DNA from: an uncultured Pseudoalteromonas sp.
Lineage (GTDB): Bacteria > Pseudomonadota > Gammaproteobacteria > Enterobacterales > Alteromonadaceae
Assembly: GCA_947493455.1 (NCBI GenBank)
Contig: CANLRB010000004.1
Coordinates: 186,001-250,000 of the forward strand
Direction of reading: 5' to 3'
DNA: 64,000 nt
In this document: in pieces, positions 8,301 through 17,374 of the stretch
Layout: the number at the start of each line of letters is the position of its first letter
Position numbering within the stretch: the first letter of the stretch is position 1
The notes under the pieces: model-generated
What the model was told of the DNA's origin: nothing
Databases searched by the model: none
Seen by the model: only the letters and a program-made list of their open reading frames with translations
Program-made: the position numbers and the translations under genes

Positions 8301-10580
8301 TTGATTGGTCAAGACATAAACAATGATGGCGAAATCAACTTCCAAGAAGAAACCATTTGTTGGTCTTACTCTGATACCGAACTCGACTTCTGTAGTATCA
8401 GCGATCCAGCACCTGGTAAATACTGGGTTGTCTATCATAACTATAAATCTGGCTTTACCGGTGAATGGTCTGATAGCTACCAAGTTGCACACGGTATCGT
8501 AAGCTCACAAGAAGCGAGCAATATTACGGTTTCAACGGACACTGTAATTGATGAGAGCACCCATTCAATTGACGTTGATGTGAAATGGGATATTACCAAC
8601 TGGCAACAAGGCGATCGTGTTTACTCGTCAATTGATTTAGGTTCATCAGCTGATGACGCGGGCAACATTGGTACGATCCCACTCAATATTACCCGTGGCG
8701 CCAACGATATTGAAATTAAGTCAACACAAGATCAAGCGCAGCCAGGCGACAACATTGCATTCAGTGTTGCTGTACTGGAAAACAACACAGGTGCAGATCG
8801 CAACTTTGAAATCAAAGCGAAAATCCCAGCCGGTATGAAGCTCGTTGATAACTCTGTGATGATTGACAACAAACGCCATACTGGTGCAGAAATAGAAGTA
8901 CTTGATGGCGAAATCATTATCCGCGGTACGCAAGTTGATTCAACTAATTGGGCACGTACTTATAACATTACGACCAATGCGATGGATCAATCTTGTCGTA
9001 TGCCACTAAGTCCTGACGGCGGTTACATTAACCTCGCAGATATGGGCTTCCAACCAAGCTTCGGTGGCCACTATAGTGAGCGTTCACGCTTTAGCTTTAG
9101 AGACTTCTTCCAAGCTGAAGATCACAAGTTCGCGTTGTATGAAAACGATGAGGCAATGCCTTACAACTCTATCAATATCAGCCCGCAAGGTTGGGTGCAA
9201 TTTGATGGCGGCGAGTTATTCTGGCCTGATCATTACCCATTTGCGAGCGAATACCTATCCTTCCTAGGCGGTCGTCCAGATACCATGATTGCACCGTTAT
9301 TCCGCGGCAGCGTATTTGACGGTTCAATTGGTACACCGTTAAACCTAGTTCCTGAGTGGGAAGTAAACGCAGAGTCTACCGGTATTACGATGGTCTACAA
9401 CGACAATCCGAAAGCGCTACTTATCGAGTGGGATAACGCAACAACTGAAACACCAATGTACGATTGGGAAACAGGCGAGGAGTCTTGGGTAAGCTGGGGC
9501 GATAGTTACGACTTCCAAACTTACATTAACCTTGAATACCAATATGGTGATAACCAGCACGAAATCGTGATGGCGTATGACAATGTAAACTTTGCTGAAG
9601 AAGTAAACTTACCAGTACAACCTTGGTTATTAGGCACAAATGATGCGTCAATCGGTGTCTATGGTTTCCACGGTCCTCGTGGCACATTTGGCCCGACATA
9701 CGGTGGTTTAGGTAATCAGTTCCACTTCGGTGATGTTTCTGAAGTATTAACTAATGACTTACTCGTTTGTTATGACTATGTCGGTCCTGAGGCAACTCAA
9801 TTCAACGTATCTTTTGCCGTACAAGTTGATAACAATGCAACAGGCACCGATATGGATGTGGTGGTAGAGAGCATGGTTGACGGTATCGAATCAACATCAC
9901 AAACCTTTACTGTTGCATCTCCTTCAAATATTTCTGTTGTTGCTATCAACGATGTCGAAATGATTGAAGATACAACGGTATCGGGTATTGAAGTGGTTTA
10001 TCACGACCTAGATAAAAACAGTAATGTTATCTCTGTTAGTGGTGAGAATATCACTGCAACAGTGAATGGTCATGACTCAGGCAGTACCTTTAGCATCACA
10101 CCAGATGCAAACTTTGCTGGCGAGACAATGGTGACAGTAACTGTTGCTGATAAGTTCTTCCCATCAGATAAAAAATCAACGCAATTTAAGTTAACTGTAT
10201 TACCTGTTGAAGATGCACCAGTTGCTGCAGCAACGATTAGCGCAGAGGCCGTTACTGAAGGTGATGCAATTACACTAAGTGCAGTAAACTCAGTTGATGT
10301 TGATAGCGATGCATTAACCTACAGCTGGCAAGGTCCAGGTACGATTGCTGATAGTACTGCAATGGAAACCAGTGTTTCTGGTTTAAGCGTTGGCACACAT
10401 ACGTTCACTCTAACTGTATCAGATGGCGTACACAGCGATTCATCTGAGGTTTCTGTTACAGTATCGGCAAAAGATGTTCCAGTCCCACCAACAACAAGTA
10501 AGAAGAGTAGTTCAAGTTCGCTATTCTACATGACCTTGTTACTTGGTTTAGTCGCACCATTTAGACGTAAGTTTAAATAA
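5322..10580 (+). CDS. Giant secreted subtilase (S8) with PA, PKD-like and C-terminal sorting tail
   Basis: This 1,752-residue secreted serine protease starts at a TTG, chosen because GGAGG lies 7 nt upstream and a signal peptide follows directly (MKLKALSIATLAALYTTGVNA). Next is an I9-like propeptide (HVYIIQLNDAPVATY). The S8 catalytic domain has Asp249 (IIDTGINTDH), His339 (HGHGSHVAGT) and Ser695 (DGTSMASPH). A protease-associated insert lies between His and Ser. Downstream are long beta-rich regions and a PKD-like repeat near the end (TEGDAITLSAV, YSWQGPG, TFTLTVSDGV). The tail is Ser-rich, then hydrophobic, then RRKFK, recalling GlyGly-CTERM sorting signals but without the Gly-Gly. It probably degrades extracellular protein. 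It is paralogous to the gene at 33277-38439, and a terminator follows. Confidence 0.9.
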   Translation: MKLKALSIATLAALYTTGVNAAATSQGWQAIDLSADVVQQRNNINNEKRAQFDSLNPKFQSNAVNRVIKHKTAEEKFTPEADVTGEHVYIIQLNDAPVATYMGGVNNIPATALGNNANHSKNAKVSSAANSQKLFSNSQATSAHIEQYRDHLRNEQHALVSEAKSLGVPLVVAQEFTVTLNAITAKLTQKQAAQLANSSRVSHIQRSIVHEIASDLGPQVIKADKVWTGEGTHTGLPYKGEGQVVAIIDTGINTDHISFADIGGDGYDHTNPLGKGVYLGECQQEEFADRCNDKLIGVYTWDVISDMYSAEYFQPGYPNHSPWNTEQIRPRFGEDYHGHGSHVAGTAAGNVVIDAPLQLPSFDADPETLGNVGDGRDTGYTTRVSGVAPHANVIMYQACWGGDGVTNPYYGCPTEATLASIEQAVLDGVDVINYSISGDGFPWEAAIQQAFFSAYAAGISVAAAAGNGGFQSPTAHNSPWLLNVAATHHGRDFGVEPKTLDQFSGGDTPAPSAIQGASISEGFTGALVNAADFGDQTCDTPFAENTFTADQIVVCERSDQPRMTKADNLVAAGAGGFILYNKDSWGDYATLVTDMYPLPSIHITRNDGQALLEWMASGSDHTATISAAEAFATVDETRQNLIASFTSAKENQKFDGTLTPSIGAPGVQVFAAWSDDQPFTGFPSAADWNVIDGTSMASPHIAGALALIRQARPEWSVAQVQSAAQMTANGDMNDGSGGDPYARSGSGLINVAAAINSGLIMDETAHNMQMANPKNGGDPTNLNLPTLVNTSCETECSWIRTVTATKDGTWTVEGTPNHDAVSIDISASPSTFSLKAGESQAIIVTAKILDAVTDNSSPELSYLFGDVKLKAQEADIPDAHWPMKIKFSRNDLPQILRVEAHRDNGQFTIKDLPVSRLAELNGQAFQVATATPLEVDLPQDSDSVSPYWDTDLDGAEVHWVDVPMGTKRLFAETLKELSTTAPKNSGEQGDLDILIGQDINNDGEINFQEETICWSYSDTELDFCSISDPAPGKYWVVYHNYKSGFTGEWSDSYQVAHGIVSSQEASNITVSTDTVIDESTHSIDVDVKWDITNWQQGDRVYSSIDLGSSADDAGNIGTIPLNITRGANDIEIKSTQDQAQPGDNIAFSVAVLENNTGADRNFEIKAKIPAGMKLVDNSVMIDNKRHTGAEIEVLDGEIIIRGTQVDSTNWARTYNITTNAMDQSCRMPLSPDGGYINLADMGFQPSFGGHYSERSRFSFRDFFQAEDHKFALYENDEAMPYNSINISPQGWVQFDGGELFWPDHYPFASEYLSFLGGRPDTMIAPLFRGSVFDGSIGTPLNLVPEWEVNAESTGITMVYNDNPKALLIEWDNATTETPMYDWETGEESWVSWGDSYDFQTYINLEYQYGDNQHEIVMAYDNVNFAEEVNLPVQPWLLGTNDASIGVYGFHGPRGTFGPTYGGLGNQFHFGDVSEVLTNDLLVCYDYVGPEATQFNVSFAVQVDNNATGTDMDVVVESMVDGIESTSQTFTVASPSNISVVAINDVEMIEDTTVSGIEVVYHDLDKNSNVISVSGENITATVNGHDSGSTFSITPDANFAGETMVTVTVADKFFPSDKKSTQFKLTVLPVEDAPVAAATISAEAVTEGDAITLSAVNSVDVDSDALTYSWQGPGTIADSTAMETSVSGLSVGTHTFTLTVSDGVHSDSSEVSVTVSAKDVPVPPTTSKKSSSSSLFYMTLLLGLVAPFRRKFK

Positions 10581-10599
10581 TTTGACTAATGAGTAGTAC

Positions 10600-10628
10600 A
10601 AAGGCCACTTTTTAAAGTGGCCTTTTTT
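10600..10628 (+). terminator. Rho-independent terminator of the first subtilase gene
   Basis: A perfect 12-bp stem (aaaggccacttt / aaagtggccttt) with a 2-nt loop is followed by further T residues, 20 nt after the stop codon. The remaining 219 nt to the pomA-like gene show nothing I can name. Confidence 0.88.
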
Positions 10629-10847
10629 GATTGTACCAATCAACCCTATTTTAATACCGTCCGACCTAAGTTTTCACTTTTAGCCTAACTATCCTTCACC
10701 AACCACTTATGGCGCCTGAATCCCTGTCGAAGTTTCACGCCAAACCGCTGCCTGTAGAAAACGTAGGAGCCCATAACCCTACACTTACTATATAATGATA
10801 ACTCTATTACTTTTTTGCGGTTATCTTAGGGGGTGTGATATCAAAAC

Positions 10848-11627
10848 TTAGTCAGACTGTTTACCGCCTTCTTGATCTGAGATGCGCACTTCTTTATGTA
10901 AATAACTTTGTAGTAAATTAAATGTCATGCGCGGGTTTTTACCTTCCATAACTTGAACAATCGCATCGCGGATCAAGCACTCGTATTGATAAAGCTCTTG
11001 ATTATGTTGATCCATTTTAGAGGCAATGGGCACAGCAAATCCAAATGCGATAAGCGCACCGTACAAGGTCGTCACTAATGCGATCGCCATTTTGGGGCCG
11101 AGTGTTTCAGGACTTTCTAAGTTAGTAAGCATTGCCACCAAACCAATCAAGGTGCCGACCATACCCATTGCAGGCGCAATTTCAGCAAATTTATTCATCA
11201 CTTTAATCGACAAGTTATTACGATTTATATTGAGCAAGATTTCTTTGTTAAGCGCTTGTTCAATACTGTCTTTATCATAACCATCGACCATCATAGTGAC
11301 CGATTTTTTGAAAAAAGGTTCGTCTATTTGCATTGACTCCGCGGCAATAAAGCCGTTTTTGCGCACTAAATGTGATAAATCAACACAATTGCTTATCGCA
11401 TCTTGCATCGAGATTTTAGGGTTGGAGAAAATCACTTTAATGTTTACCAATGCACTAAAAAATACGCGCGGGCGAAATGCCACCATGACGGCGCCAAACG
11501 TACCGCCAAATACAATTGCAAATGAGGTGAGTTCAAAAAAGCTTGCGATAGGCACACCCGAATTAACTAACCCGCCAACAATCGCAACGAGTACAATTAA
11601 TACACCTATGACTGAATTCTTATCCAT
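10848..11627 (-). CDS. pomA: Flagellar motor stator protein, PomA/MotA family
   Basis: This 259-residue inner-membrane stator subunit has four hydrophobic segments: about 6-26, 31-50, 150-170 and 182-204. A cytoplasmic loop lies between the second and third, and a charged C-terminal tail follows. The segment PAMGMVGTLIGLVAML matches the conserved third helix of MotA/PomA. With PomB it forms the ion channel (Na+ in Vibrio PomA) that drives flagellar rotation. It lies 5 nt after the PomB-like gene, so the order here is pomB-pomA. No flagellar structural or chemotaxis genes are in this window. The pair may be an additional stator set rather than the main one. Confidence 0.85.
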   Translation of the reverse strand: MDKNSVIGVLIVLVAIVGGLVNSGVPIASFFELTSFAIVFGGTFGAVMVAFRPRVFFSALVNIKVIFSNPKISMQDAISNCVDLSHLVRKNGFIAAESMQIDEPFFKKSVTMMVDGYDKDSIEQALNKEILLNINRNNLSIKVMNKFAEIAPAMGMVGTLIGLVAMLTNLESPETLGPKMAIALVTTLYGALIAFGFAVPIASKMDQHNQELYQYECLIRDAIVQVMEGKNPRMTFNLLQSYLHKEVRISDQEGGKQSD

Positions 11628-11632
11628 AATAA

Positions 11633-12460
11633 CTACTCTATAATACTTATATTTTCGGTTTCAGTTGCACTACCCTGCTCTATCGCGATTTCAACACGGC
11701 GATTTACTTTACGATTTTGCGCACTGTTATTGGGTACAAGCGGTTTTTTGTCGGCAAACGCCATCACCTGTAAGCGATCACTACTAAGTAACGAAGACTG
11801 CTCTAACGCAACCGCGACGGCAACCGCACGCTCTGCCGATAATTGCCAATTATTACGAAACAACTCGTTATTAACTTTAAGGTCATCAGTATGACCTGAT
11901 ACATTGATCTTGCCCGGTACATCCGCTAATGCATCTGCAATCGCTAGCAAGATTGGTTTAAACTGTGGTTGTAAATGGGCGGAGCCAGCCGGAAATGCGC
12001 CGTTTTCTTTAATGCGGATCACCAATTGTTGACCGAGATCTTCCATCTCTAACAAACCTTGCTCAAGATAGTTTTCTAATAGTTTTTCTAGTACTTTTTT
12101 AAAGTTAGATTCTTTGCCCTGTTCAACAGGATCTTGTGCCGTGATTGGATTGGTGGCGAGCTGTGGTGCTGTTTGCTGTGCATGTTGTTTAACTTCATCA
12201 AATGGCGTTGGCTCGACCTTACCTGGGCTAAACTCATCAAACACGGCGCTCGTGCCCATAGGTATTTCACTGGCAACAACATCGCGCTGCACACCAAAGG
12301 CCTCTTTCATTGACCCTGCAATTTGCTTGAACTTCACGGCATCGATCTGAGAAAACGCAAATAAGAGCACAAAAAAACACAGCAATAACGACATTAAATC
12401 GGCAAACGTGGCCATCCACGCAGGGCTGCCATTGGCACTTTCTAATTCAGGTAATTCCAT
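11633..12460 (-). CDS. pomB: Flagellar motor stator protein, PomB/MotB family
   Basis: This 275-residue partner of PomA has a short cytoplasmic N-terminus and one membrane helix. The ion-binding aspartate is in WMATFADLMSLLLCFFVLL (Asp21). A plug/linker region and a C-terminal OmpA-like peptidoglycan-binding domain (SGHTDD, NWQLSAERAVAVA, NRKVNRRVEIAI) follow. The sequence around the helix and the FKQIAGSMKEAFGVQ segment strongly recall Vibrio PomB, which suggests a sodium-type motor. That ion preference is inferred from similarity. It is the promoter-proximal gene of a two-gene operon; the 169 nt upstream to the regulator gene's end must hold the promoter. Confidence 0.87.
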   Translation of the reverse strand: MELPELESANGSPAWMATFADLMSLLLCFFVLLFAFSQIDAVKFKQIAGSMKEAFGVQRDVVASEIPMGTSAVFDEFSPGKVEPTPFDEVKQHAQQTAPQLATNPITAQDPVEQGKESNFKKVLEKLLENYLEQGLLEMEDLGQQLVIRIKENGAFPAGSAHLQPQFKPILLAIADALADVPGKINVSGHTDDLKVNNELFRNNWQLSAERAVAVAVALEQSSLLSSDRLQVMAFADKKPLVPNNSAQNRKVNRRVEIAIEQGSATETENISIIE

Positions 12461-12629
12461 AATTCGACTGGTTCCAAATGGTGATAAAAACTACACTAGC
12501 TATCGTCGCTATTTATTTTATTATCAAATGTGGTTAGCCATTATCATAGACAAGTATTTATGCACTATCAAATAGTTGCAAAGGGTCTTTATTGTCTAAA
12601 AAACCTTAATACACTTTAGTACAAACCCG

Positions 12630-14846
12630 CTAAATCGAATTAAGAGTCTCATTATTGGTAGATAACTTTCGATAAATAGGGTCGTGTAACAGCATCCATT
12701 TTATGGTCGCAGATCGTTGTTTTAAACGCGTTGCGATCGGCTCGGCCTTTTTGTAATCCCCTTTCAATATAAAATAATGACCTTTGACAAACTCCACCCC
12801 GGCAGCTTGATGCGCACTTTCTGGTAAAGCTGTAATATCTTGCTCAAGGGCCGTCAACTGTTTTTCAAAATTATCGCGATTGCCATTTTGCAAATAGCAA
12901 TATGCAAGTGCTGCGCGATACGAAAATAAATTCGCCATCGTCTCAACCCCATCAAAATAGTAGGGTGCTTTATCAAGTAACTGCTCTGCGTAATTAATGT
13001 GGCTGTCGCACTGCTTTGCTAAATAGTAGGTATAGGCCAGTGCGGCCGTGGTTTTAGTTGTTTTCTGTTTGCTATTTGCCTGTGTTAATTTTTCACCCCA
13101 AACAGTTAAGTCATCCGTTTGCCACATAGACAAAGAGGCCGTGTCAACGCTTTCCATACTATAACCATACTTATCAACCAAAGATAAATATGCATGTGCT
13201 GCAGGCGATGTTTCATTGCGCCAAAATTGATGCCACGCGACAATATTTTCAAACCAATAATGGCTTTGTGTAACTTTAGCGATATACTTTTCGAGCGCTT
13301 CGTCAGCCGAACTATTATTAGTTGTTAAACGCTGTACATACGCCAAACCTGCAATACACGCATCATAGTCAGGCAACATATCCATGCATTGCCGATATTG
13401 AGATTCAGCCTCATCGAACCTGCCTAAGCTAATCAAAATACTCCCGATTGCCCAATTAGCAGCGCTCGACCGCGGCGCTATATGATGTGCTTTACGGTAC
13501 AACACCAAAGACTCGTTATAGCGACGCTGCAAACGCATCATATTCGCGTAATTAATTTGCGCGATATACAGATCAGGGTCTATAGCCAGCGCCTTTTGAT
13601 ACGATTGTTCAGCCAATGCGAACTCGGCCATATTCTGATGATATGTCGCTTTTAAAGAATATGATTTAGCGTGCTCTGGGGCAATTTCGAGAGCTTTGTC
13701 GATAGATAACAGTGCCAAACGATTGGCATCCTTTGTGTTCATCCTCTTTTGTTGCGCTAAAATCAAATAATTGAGTGCTAAATCAAGATGGGCTTCTAAA
13801 TAATTGGGTGCAATCAATGTTGCCATTTTAAATTCATCAAGTGCTTTTACGTAAGATTCCATCGCACCTTGAGAGTTTAGTTTACGACCGCGCAGTAAAT
13901 GCAAAAATGCTTCATGTGGCACACTTTCACGCTCTAGTTGCGCCAACGATGCAGGGTTTGCAAGGCTTTCACTTACTGTTTGTGTTAATTCTCCACCAAT
14001 CCGATTTTGCGCTGCAATGACTTGTTCAAGGTTAGCAGTGAAAACACGAGACCAGAGCAAATTACCATTTTCACTATTAACTAAACGCACGGTGATACGC
14101 AACAAATCATGCTCGGGACGCACCGAGCCTTCTAATAAATAATTTGCTCGAGGTTTTAGTTGTGCTGAATTTGACGTCGCTTTTTCTTGGTATTGAGCAA
14201 ACGAGAGTGCATGTGATGAGATAATTAAGTCTGATTTTGCCGATAACTGATGAATTGTTTCTTCCACTAATCCCTGCGCAAAATGAGTGAGATCGGAGCG
14301 AGAATCGTAAACTTCAAATGGGACAACCGCGACGGAAAGTGGTACGGCGTCATCTTTTTTGCTTTGATACCACACAAAGCTGCCTATCATCGCAAAGAAT
14401 ACCGCGGTTGTGAAAATACCAAACCAACGAAAAAAAGGGATTTTTAATACTTTGTTTTTGTGTGCCTTAGGAGTGACAACCGAGGCGTCTTGTTGATTGA
14501 TTGCGCTACTCGTTGCTGCATTTATCGTTGCTTGCGGAATCACAGTGGCAGGCAGGGTCAATTGATAGCCGCGCTTCGGCCGCGTTTTAATATATGAATC
14601 GCCCTCTTCTGAACGCAGGTATTTACGTAGCGAAGCGACCAAATTATTCAGTACATGCTCGGTGACAAAACGCCCTTGCCAAATTGAATCCATAATTTCC
14701 GAACGCGATACAACTTCGCCATTTGCCTTAATAAGTAAGACGAGTAGCTCCATGCATTTGGGTTCTATCTGTCGACTTTCATTATCACTTGTTAAAATAC
14801 AAGCAATGGGATCCACCGTCCATTTACCGAGTAAATATTTATCCAT
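12630..14846 (-). CDS. CadC/ToxR-like transmembrane transcription regulator with TolB-like and TPR domains
   Basis: This 738-residue membrane-anchored regulator has an N-terminal OmpR-type winged helix (about residues 10-100; LLVLLIKANGEVVSRSEI and KTRPKRGYQL). A linker follows, then one membrane helix near 140-160 (FGIFTTAVFFAMIGSFVW). Next is a periplasmic TolB N-terminal-like domain (SVAVVPFEVYDSRSDLTHFAQG, YLLEGSVR). Multiple tetratricopeptide repeats fill about residues 300-720 (EAHLDLALNYLILAQ, AQINYANMMRLQRRY). Such one-component regulators bind DNA while sensing periplasmic state, without phosphorylation. It is transcribed divergently from the six-gene transglutaminase-like/vWA operon and is the obvious candidate to control it. 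It starts at the ATG at 14846. Confidence 0.88.
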   Translation of the reverse strand: MDKYLLGKWTVDPIACILTSDNESRQIEPKCMELLVLLIKANGEVVSRSEIMDSIWQGRFVTEHVLNNLVASLRKYLRSEEGDSYIKTRPKRGYQLTLPATVIPQATINAATSSAINQQDASVVTPKAHKNKVLKIPFFRWFGIFTTAVFFAMIGSFVWYQSKKDDAVPLSVAVVPFEVYDSRSDLTHFAQGLVEETIHQLSAKSDLIISSHALSFAQYQEKATSNSAQLKPRANYLLEGSVRPEHDLLRITVRLVNSENGNLLWSRVFTANLEQVIAAQNRIGGELTQTVSESLANPASLAQLERESVPHEAFLHLLRGRKLNSQGAMESYVKALDEFKMATLIAPNYLEAHLDLALNYLILAQQKRMNTKDANRLALLSIDKALEIAPEHAKSYSLKATYHQNMAEFALAEQSYQKALAIDPDLYIAQINYANMMRLQRRYNESLVLYRKAHHIAPRSSAANWAIGSILISLGRFDEAESQYRQCMDMLPDYDACIAGLAYVQRLTTNNSSADEALEKYIAKVTQSHYWFENIVAWHQFWRNETSPAAHAYLSLVDKYGYSMESVDTASLSMWQTDDLTVWGEKLTQANSKQKTTKTTAALAYTYYLAKQCDSHINYAEQLLDKAPYYFDGVETMANLFSYRAALAYCYLQNGNRDNFEKQLTALEQDITALPESAHQAAGVEFVKGHYFILKGDYKKAEPIATRLKQRSATIKWMLLHDPIYRKLSTNNETLNSI

Positions 14847-15070
14847 GTGACTGCCATCTCAACACAATTACCCTTGTTCAAAAACATTCACTGAGTATCA
14901 GGCTGTTCGTGTCGCTTACCTAAAAACTAATTTCTTAAAAGTTAAATATATAGTTATCTCAAAAAACATCAAGAAAATATAACAAACCTTTTATATCAAG
15001 GTCTTGTGAGATAAAAAAAGAATATCAACGCGACTTTACAAACACCGCGAAAAATAAAAAGGAGTTTACA
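14847..15070. promoter_or_regulatory. Divergent promoter region, CadC-like regulator / six-gene operon
   Basis: This AT-rich divergent intergenic region contains an inverted 8-bp pair, TTATCTCA at 14954-14961 and TGAGATAA at 15007-15014. Their centres are 53 bp apart, about five helical turns. It could be an operator for the membrane regulator, although a match this short may arise by chance. A clear GGAG at 15061-15064 precedes the GTG start of the first operon gene by 6 nt. Confidence 0.4.
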
Positions 15071-17371
15071 GTGAGTAGATCAAATCACGCTAAAAAACGG
15101 ATGCAATATATTAAAAATGTCGTTGTACTCGCACTCTTCAGCTGTGCAATAACCCACTCTGTTTTTGCACAACTTTCAGATGCCCAATACGCTGAAAAAC
15201 TCACTCATCAAACGAGTGAGCAGTTAAAGCAAGTGGCCCTTAAATTCGATACACAGCATCTTGACTATGCACAATTTGTTGAGTCATTGGAGTTCGATAT
15301 CTACAAGGTGATAAATTTCGTCACCAATGATATTCACTATGCACCCTATTTAGGTTCTATGCGCGCGCAACAGGGTACGCTGGCGGCGCGTTCAGGCTCA
15401 GCATGGGATCAAGCTATCTTGCTCGCATCGATGATCCATGCAAGCGGTGGTGAAGCACGTCTAGTAAAAGGAACGCTAGCCAATGCTGACGCCAAACGAT
15501 TAATTCAACTTGCTCATTCGACGAAAACCACGCCATATCTGAGCGAACTCAATGCTAAACTCATCGAGCAATCAGTAAGTCGACTAAAAACAACACAACA
15601 AAAAATAGCTTCGCCAATCAGTGCTTCAAGTGGCGCGAGTATACGTCCTATTTCACAAGCGAGCTTAAATGCGGCCACGCAAGAAACAGCACAAAAACTG
15701 CGTTCATTTTTAAAAAAACAAGGCATCGAAATTGCGTCATCGTCCAATCTCAACACGGTTGCGAACGCGATTGCACAAGACTATGTCTGGTTAGAATACA
15801 GGGCGATTCCGAGTGATCCTTGGCGTGAACTACATCCAACTTTTGCCAAGAAGCAATCACCTAAAGTAAACCCAACCCAGTACTTCACAGGTTCGGTGCC
15901 TGACGCATACGTGCATCAAATAGAAGTCACATTAAGTATAGAAAAAAAGGACGGAACCGATTTTTACGAAGAACCGATTATTTTGCCGCTACGTTTGCCT
16001 GTCAGTGAATGGCAATACGGCCACCACAGCATTTCAATTGCACCTGGAAACCTATTGCGATCGACCACAGATGAAGCGGCTTTTTTTATCCCACAAATTA
16101 ATGGTGAAATTCCAACTGGTGCTAAAGGATTTACGTTAAGCGGACGATCTTTCGATGCAAAGCAAGCGCTCTCTGGGCCAAGCCTATTCACCACGCTCGC
16201 AGACAAAATGTCCGATGCGATTGCACGCGATAACGATATGGCGTTCCTAACGGGAATCACGTTATCCATTAAACACATTGCGCCAAATAATATCACTCGC
16301 ACTGAAAAACGGCGCATTGTCGATTTTAGAGAGCATACACCCTCTCTTAAAACACCGCACATTCTTAATCAAATTTTGCTCAATGTCAGTACCGGACACG
16401 CAGCACAAGATGCAGAGATAAAAGAAATTTTTAGCAATTATGCAAAACAGTTTAAAACAATACCGATTTACGCTGACTATCTCAATCGAGTGAGCAATAA
16501 CGCAACAACTGCCACAAAGTTAACAAATTCAAAAACCAATACACATATATGGAATGAATTTATTTTCGCGAGTCCATTATTCAATAATGCAGTCAGCGAA
16601 GATCAATTGGTTTTTCGCAGTGGCCCCTTAATTGCAACTAAACGATTGCAAATTAATGAACAAGGAACGCGCGGCGCGATCATGGACATCACCCATCATG
16701 ATCTTGTGGGTTTTAGTTTGAACAAAGAGCAAACTCTGATGATGTCGCCCGCTGCCGTATTTACACACGGTATCAAAGAAACCTTAGCCGAACAGTATTT
16801 AATGACCCAATCGCTCAGCCATGGCTATCTTGGCGAGCACTATACACTGTTAAATGATGATGCTGCCATTTCATCTTGGGGACGCAACAATAAATTGGGA
16901 CAACTAACGCTAGAGCGTATGCGCAGCGACTTGACTCACTCTGGGCTGATTGTTGCCATTAAGAATAGTAACCCCGTTAAATGGTGGCGGATAAACCCGA
17001 ATAGTGGCGAAATATTAGGTATGAGCACAGCCGGCGGTTCCGAAACCAGTGAATACGCTATGCTCACTAAACACATCAACTATGCGATTGGCATGGCCTA
17101 TGCGGCGTATGGTGCACAGTCTTGTGCCACCAGCTATCCAAATAATCGCGCTATGCAAGCCTGTTGTCACGCAGGCAATATTGCACTCTCAGCCCTTGGC
17201 GGTGCGGTAGGCAAACACCTATCACTTGCAACCGTCGCCCCCATGTATTCCTCACTCGGTACATTAGTGATTGATGTAGGTTTTGAAATATCGGTAAACA
17301 CTGTCGCAGGAACCGCAGGTAATACCTTCAACGGTGTCTGCGAAACTACCTTACAACCATCAGGAAACTAA
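15071..17371 (+). CDS. Exported transglutaminase-fold protein, probable pseudoenzyme
   Basis: This 766-residue exported protein starts at a GTG with GGAG 6 nt upstream. A twin-lysine N-region and hydrophobic signal peptide end near VFAQ (about residue 34). Residues 80-260 read as a transglutaminase-like fold. SGSAWDQAILLASMIHASGG matches the core helix, but Ala111 stands where the nucleophilic Cys is expected. YVWLEY has Tyr238 in place of His, and WRELHPT has His255 in place of Asp. If this alignment is right, the domain is catalytically dead. The rest is mostly beta-rich, and the C-terminus has several Cys residues (QSCATSY, QACCHAG, NGVCETT). It is the first gene of a six-gene operon, 3 nt before the vWA gene. 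I do not know its function. Confidence 0.72.
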   Translation: MSRSNHAKKRMQYIKNVVVLALFSCAITHSVFAQLSDAQYAEKLTHQTSEQLKQVALKFDTQHLDYAQFVESLEFDIYKVINFVTNDIHYAPYLGSMRAQQGTLAARSGSAWDQAILLASMIHASGGEARLVKGTLANADAKRLIQLAHSTKTTPYLSELNAKLIEQSVSRLKTTQQKIASPISASSGASIRPISQASLNAATQETAQKLRSFLKKQGIEIASSSNLNTVANAIAQDYVWLEYRAIPSDPWRELHPTFAKKQSPKVNPTQYFTGSVPDAYVHQIEVTLSIEKKDGTDFYEEPIILPLRLPVSEWQYGHHSISIAPGNLLRSTTDEAAFFIPQINGEIPTGAKGFTLSGRSFDAKQALSGPSLFTTLADKMSDAIARDNDMAFLTGITLSIKHIAPNNITRTEKRRIVDFREHTPSLKTPHILNQILLNVSTGHAAQDAEIKEIFSNYAKQFKTIPIYADYLNRVSNNATTATKLTNSKTNTHIWNEFIFASPLFNNAVSEDQLVFRSGPLIATKRLQINEQGTRGAIMDITHHDLVGFSLNKEQTLMMSPAAVFTHGIKETLAEQYLMTQSLSHGYLGEHYTLLNDDAAISSWGRNNKLGQLTLERMRSDLTHSGLIVAIKNSNPVKWWRINPNSGEILGMSTAGGSETSEYAMLTKHINYAIGMAYAAYGAQSCATSYPNNRAMQACCHAGNIALSALGGAVGKHLSLATVAPMYSSLGTLVIDVGFEISVNTVAGTAGNTFNGVCETTLQPSGN

Positions 17372-17374
17372 CCA

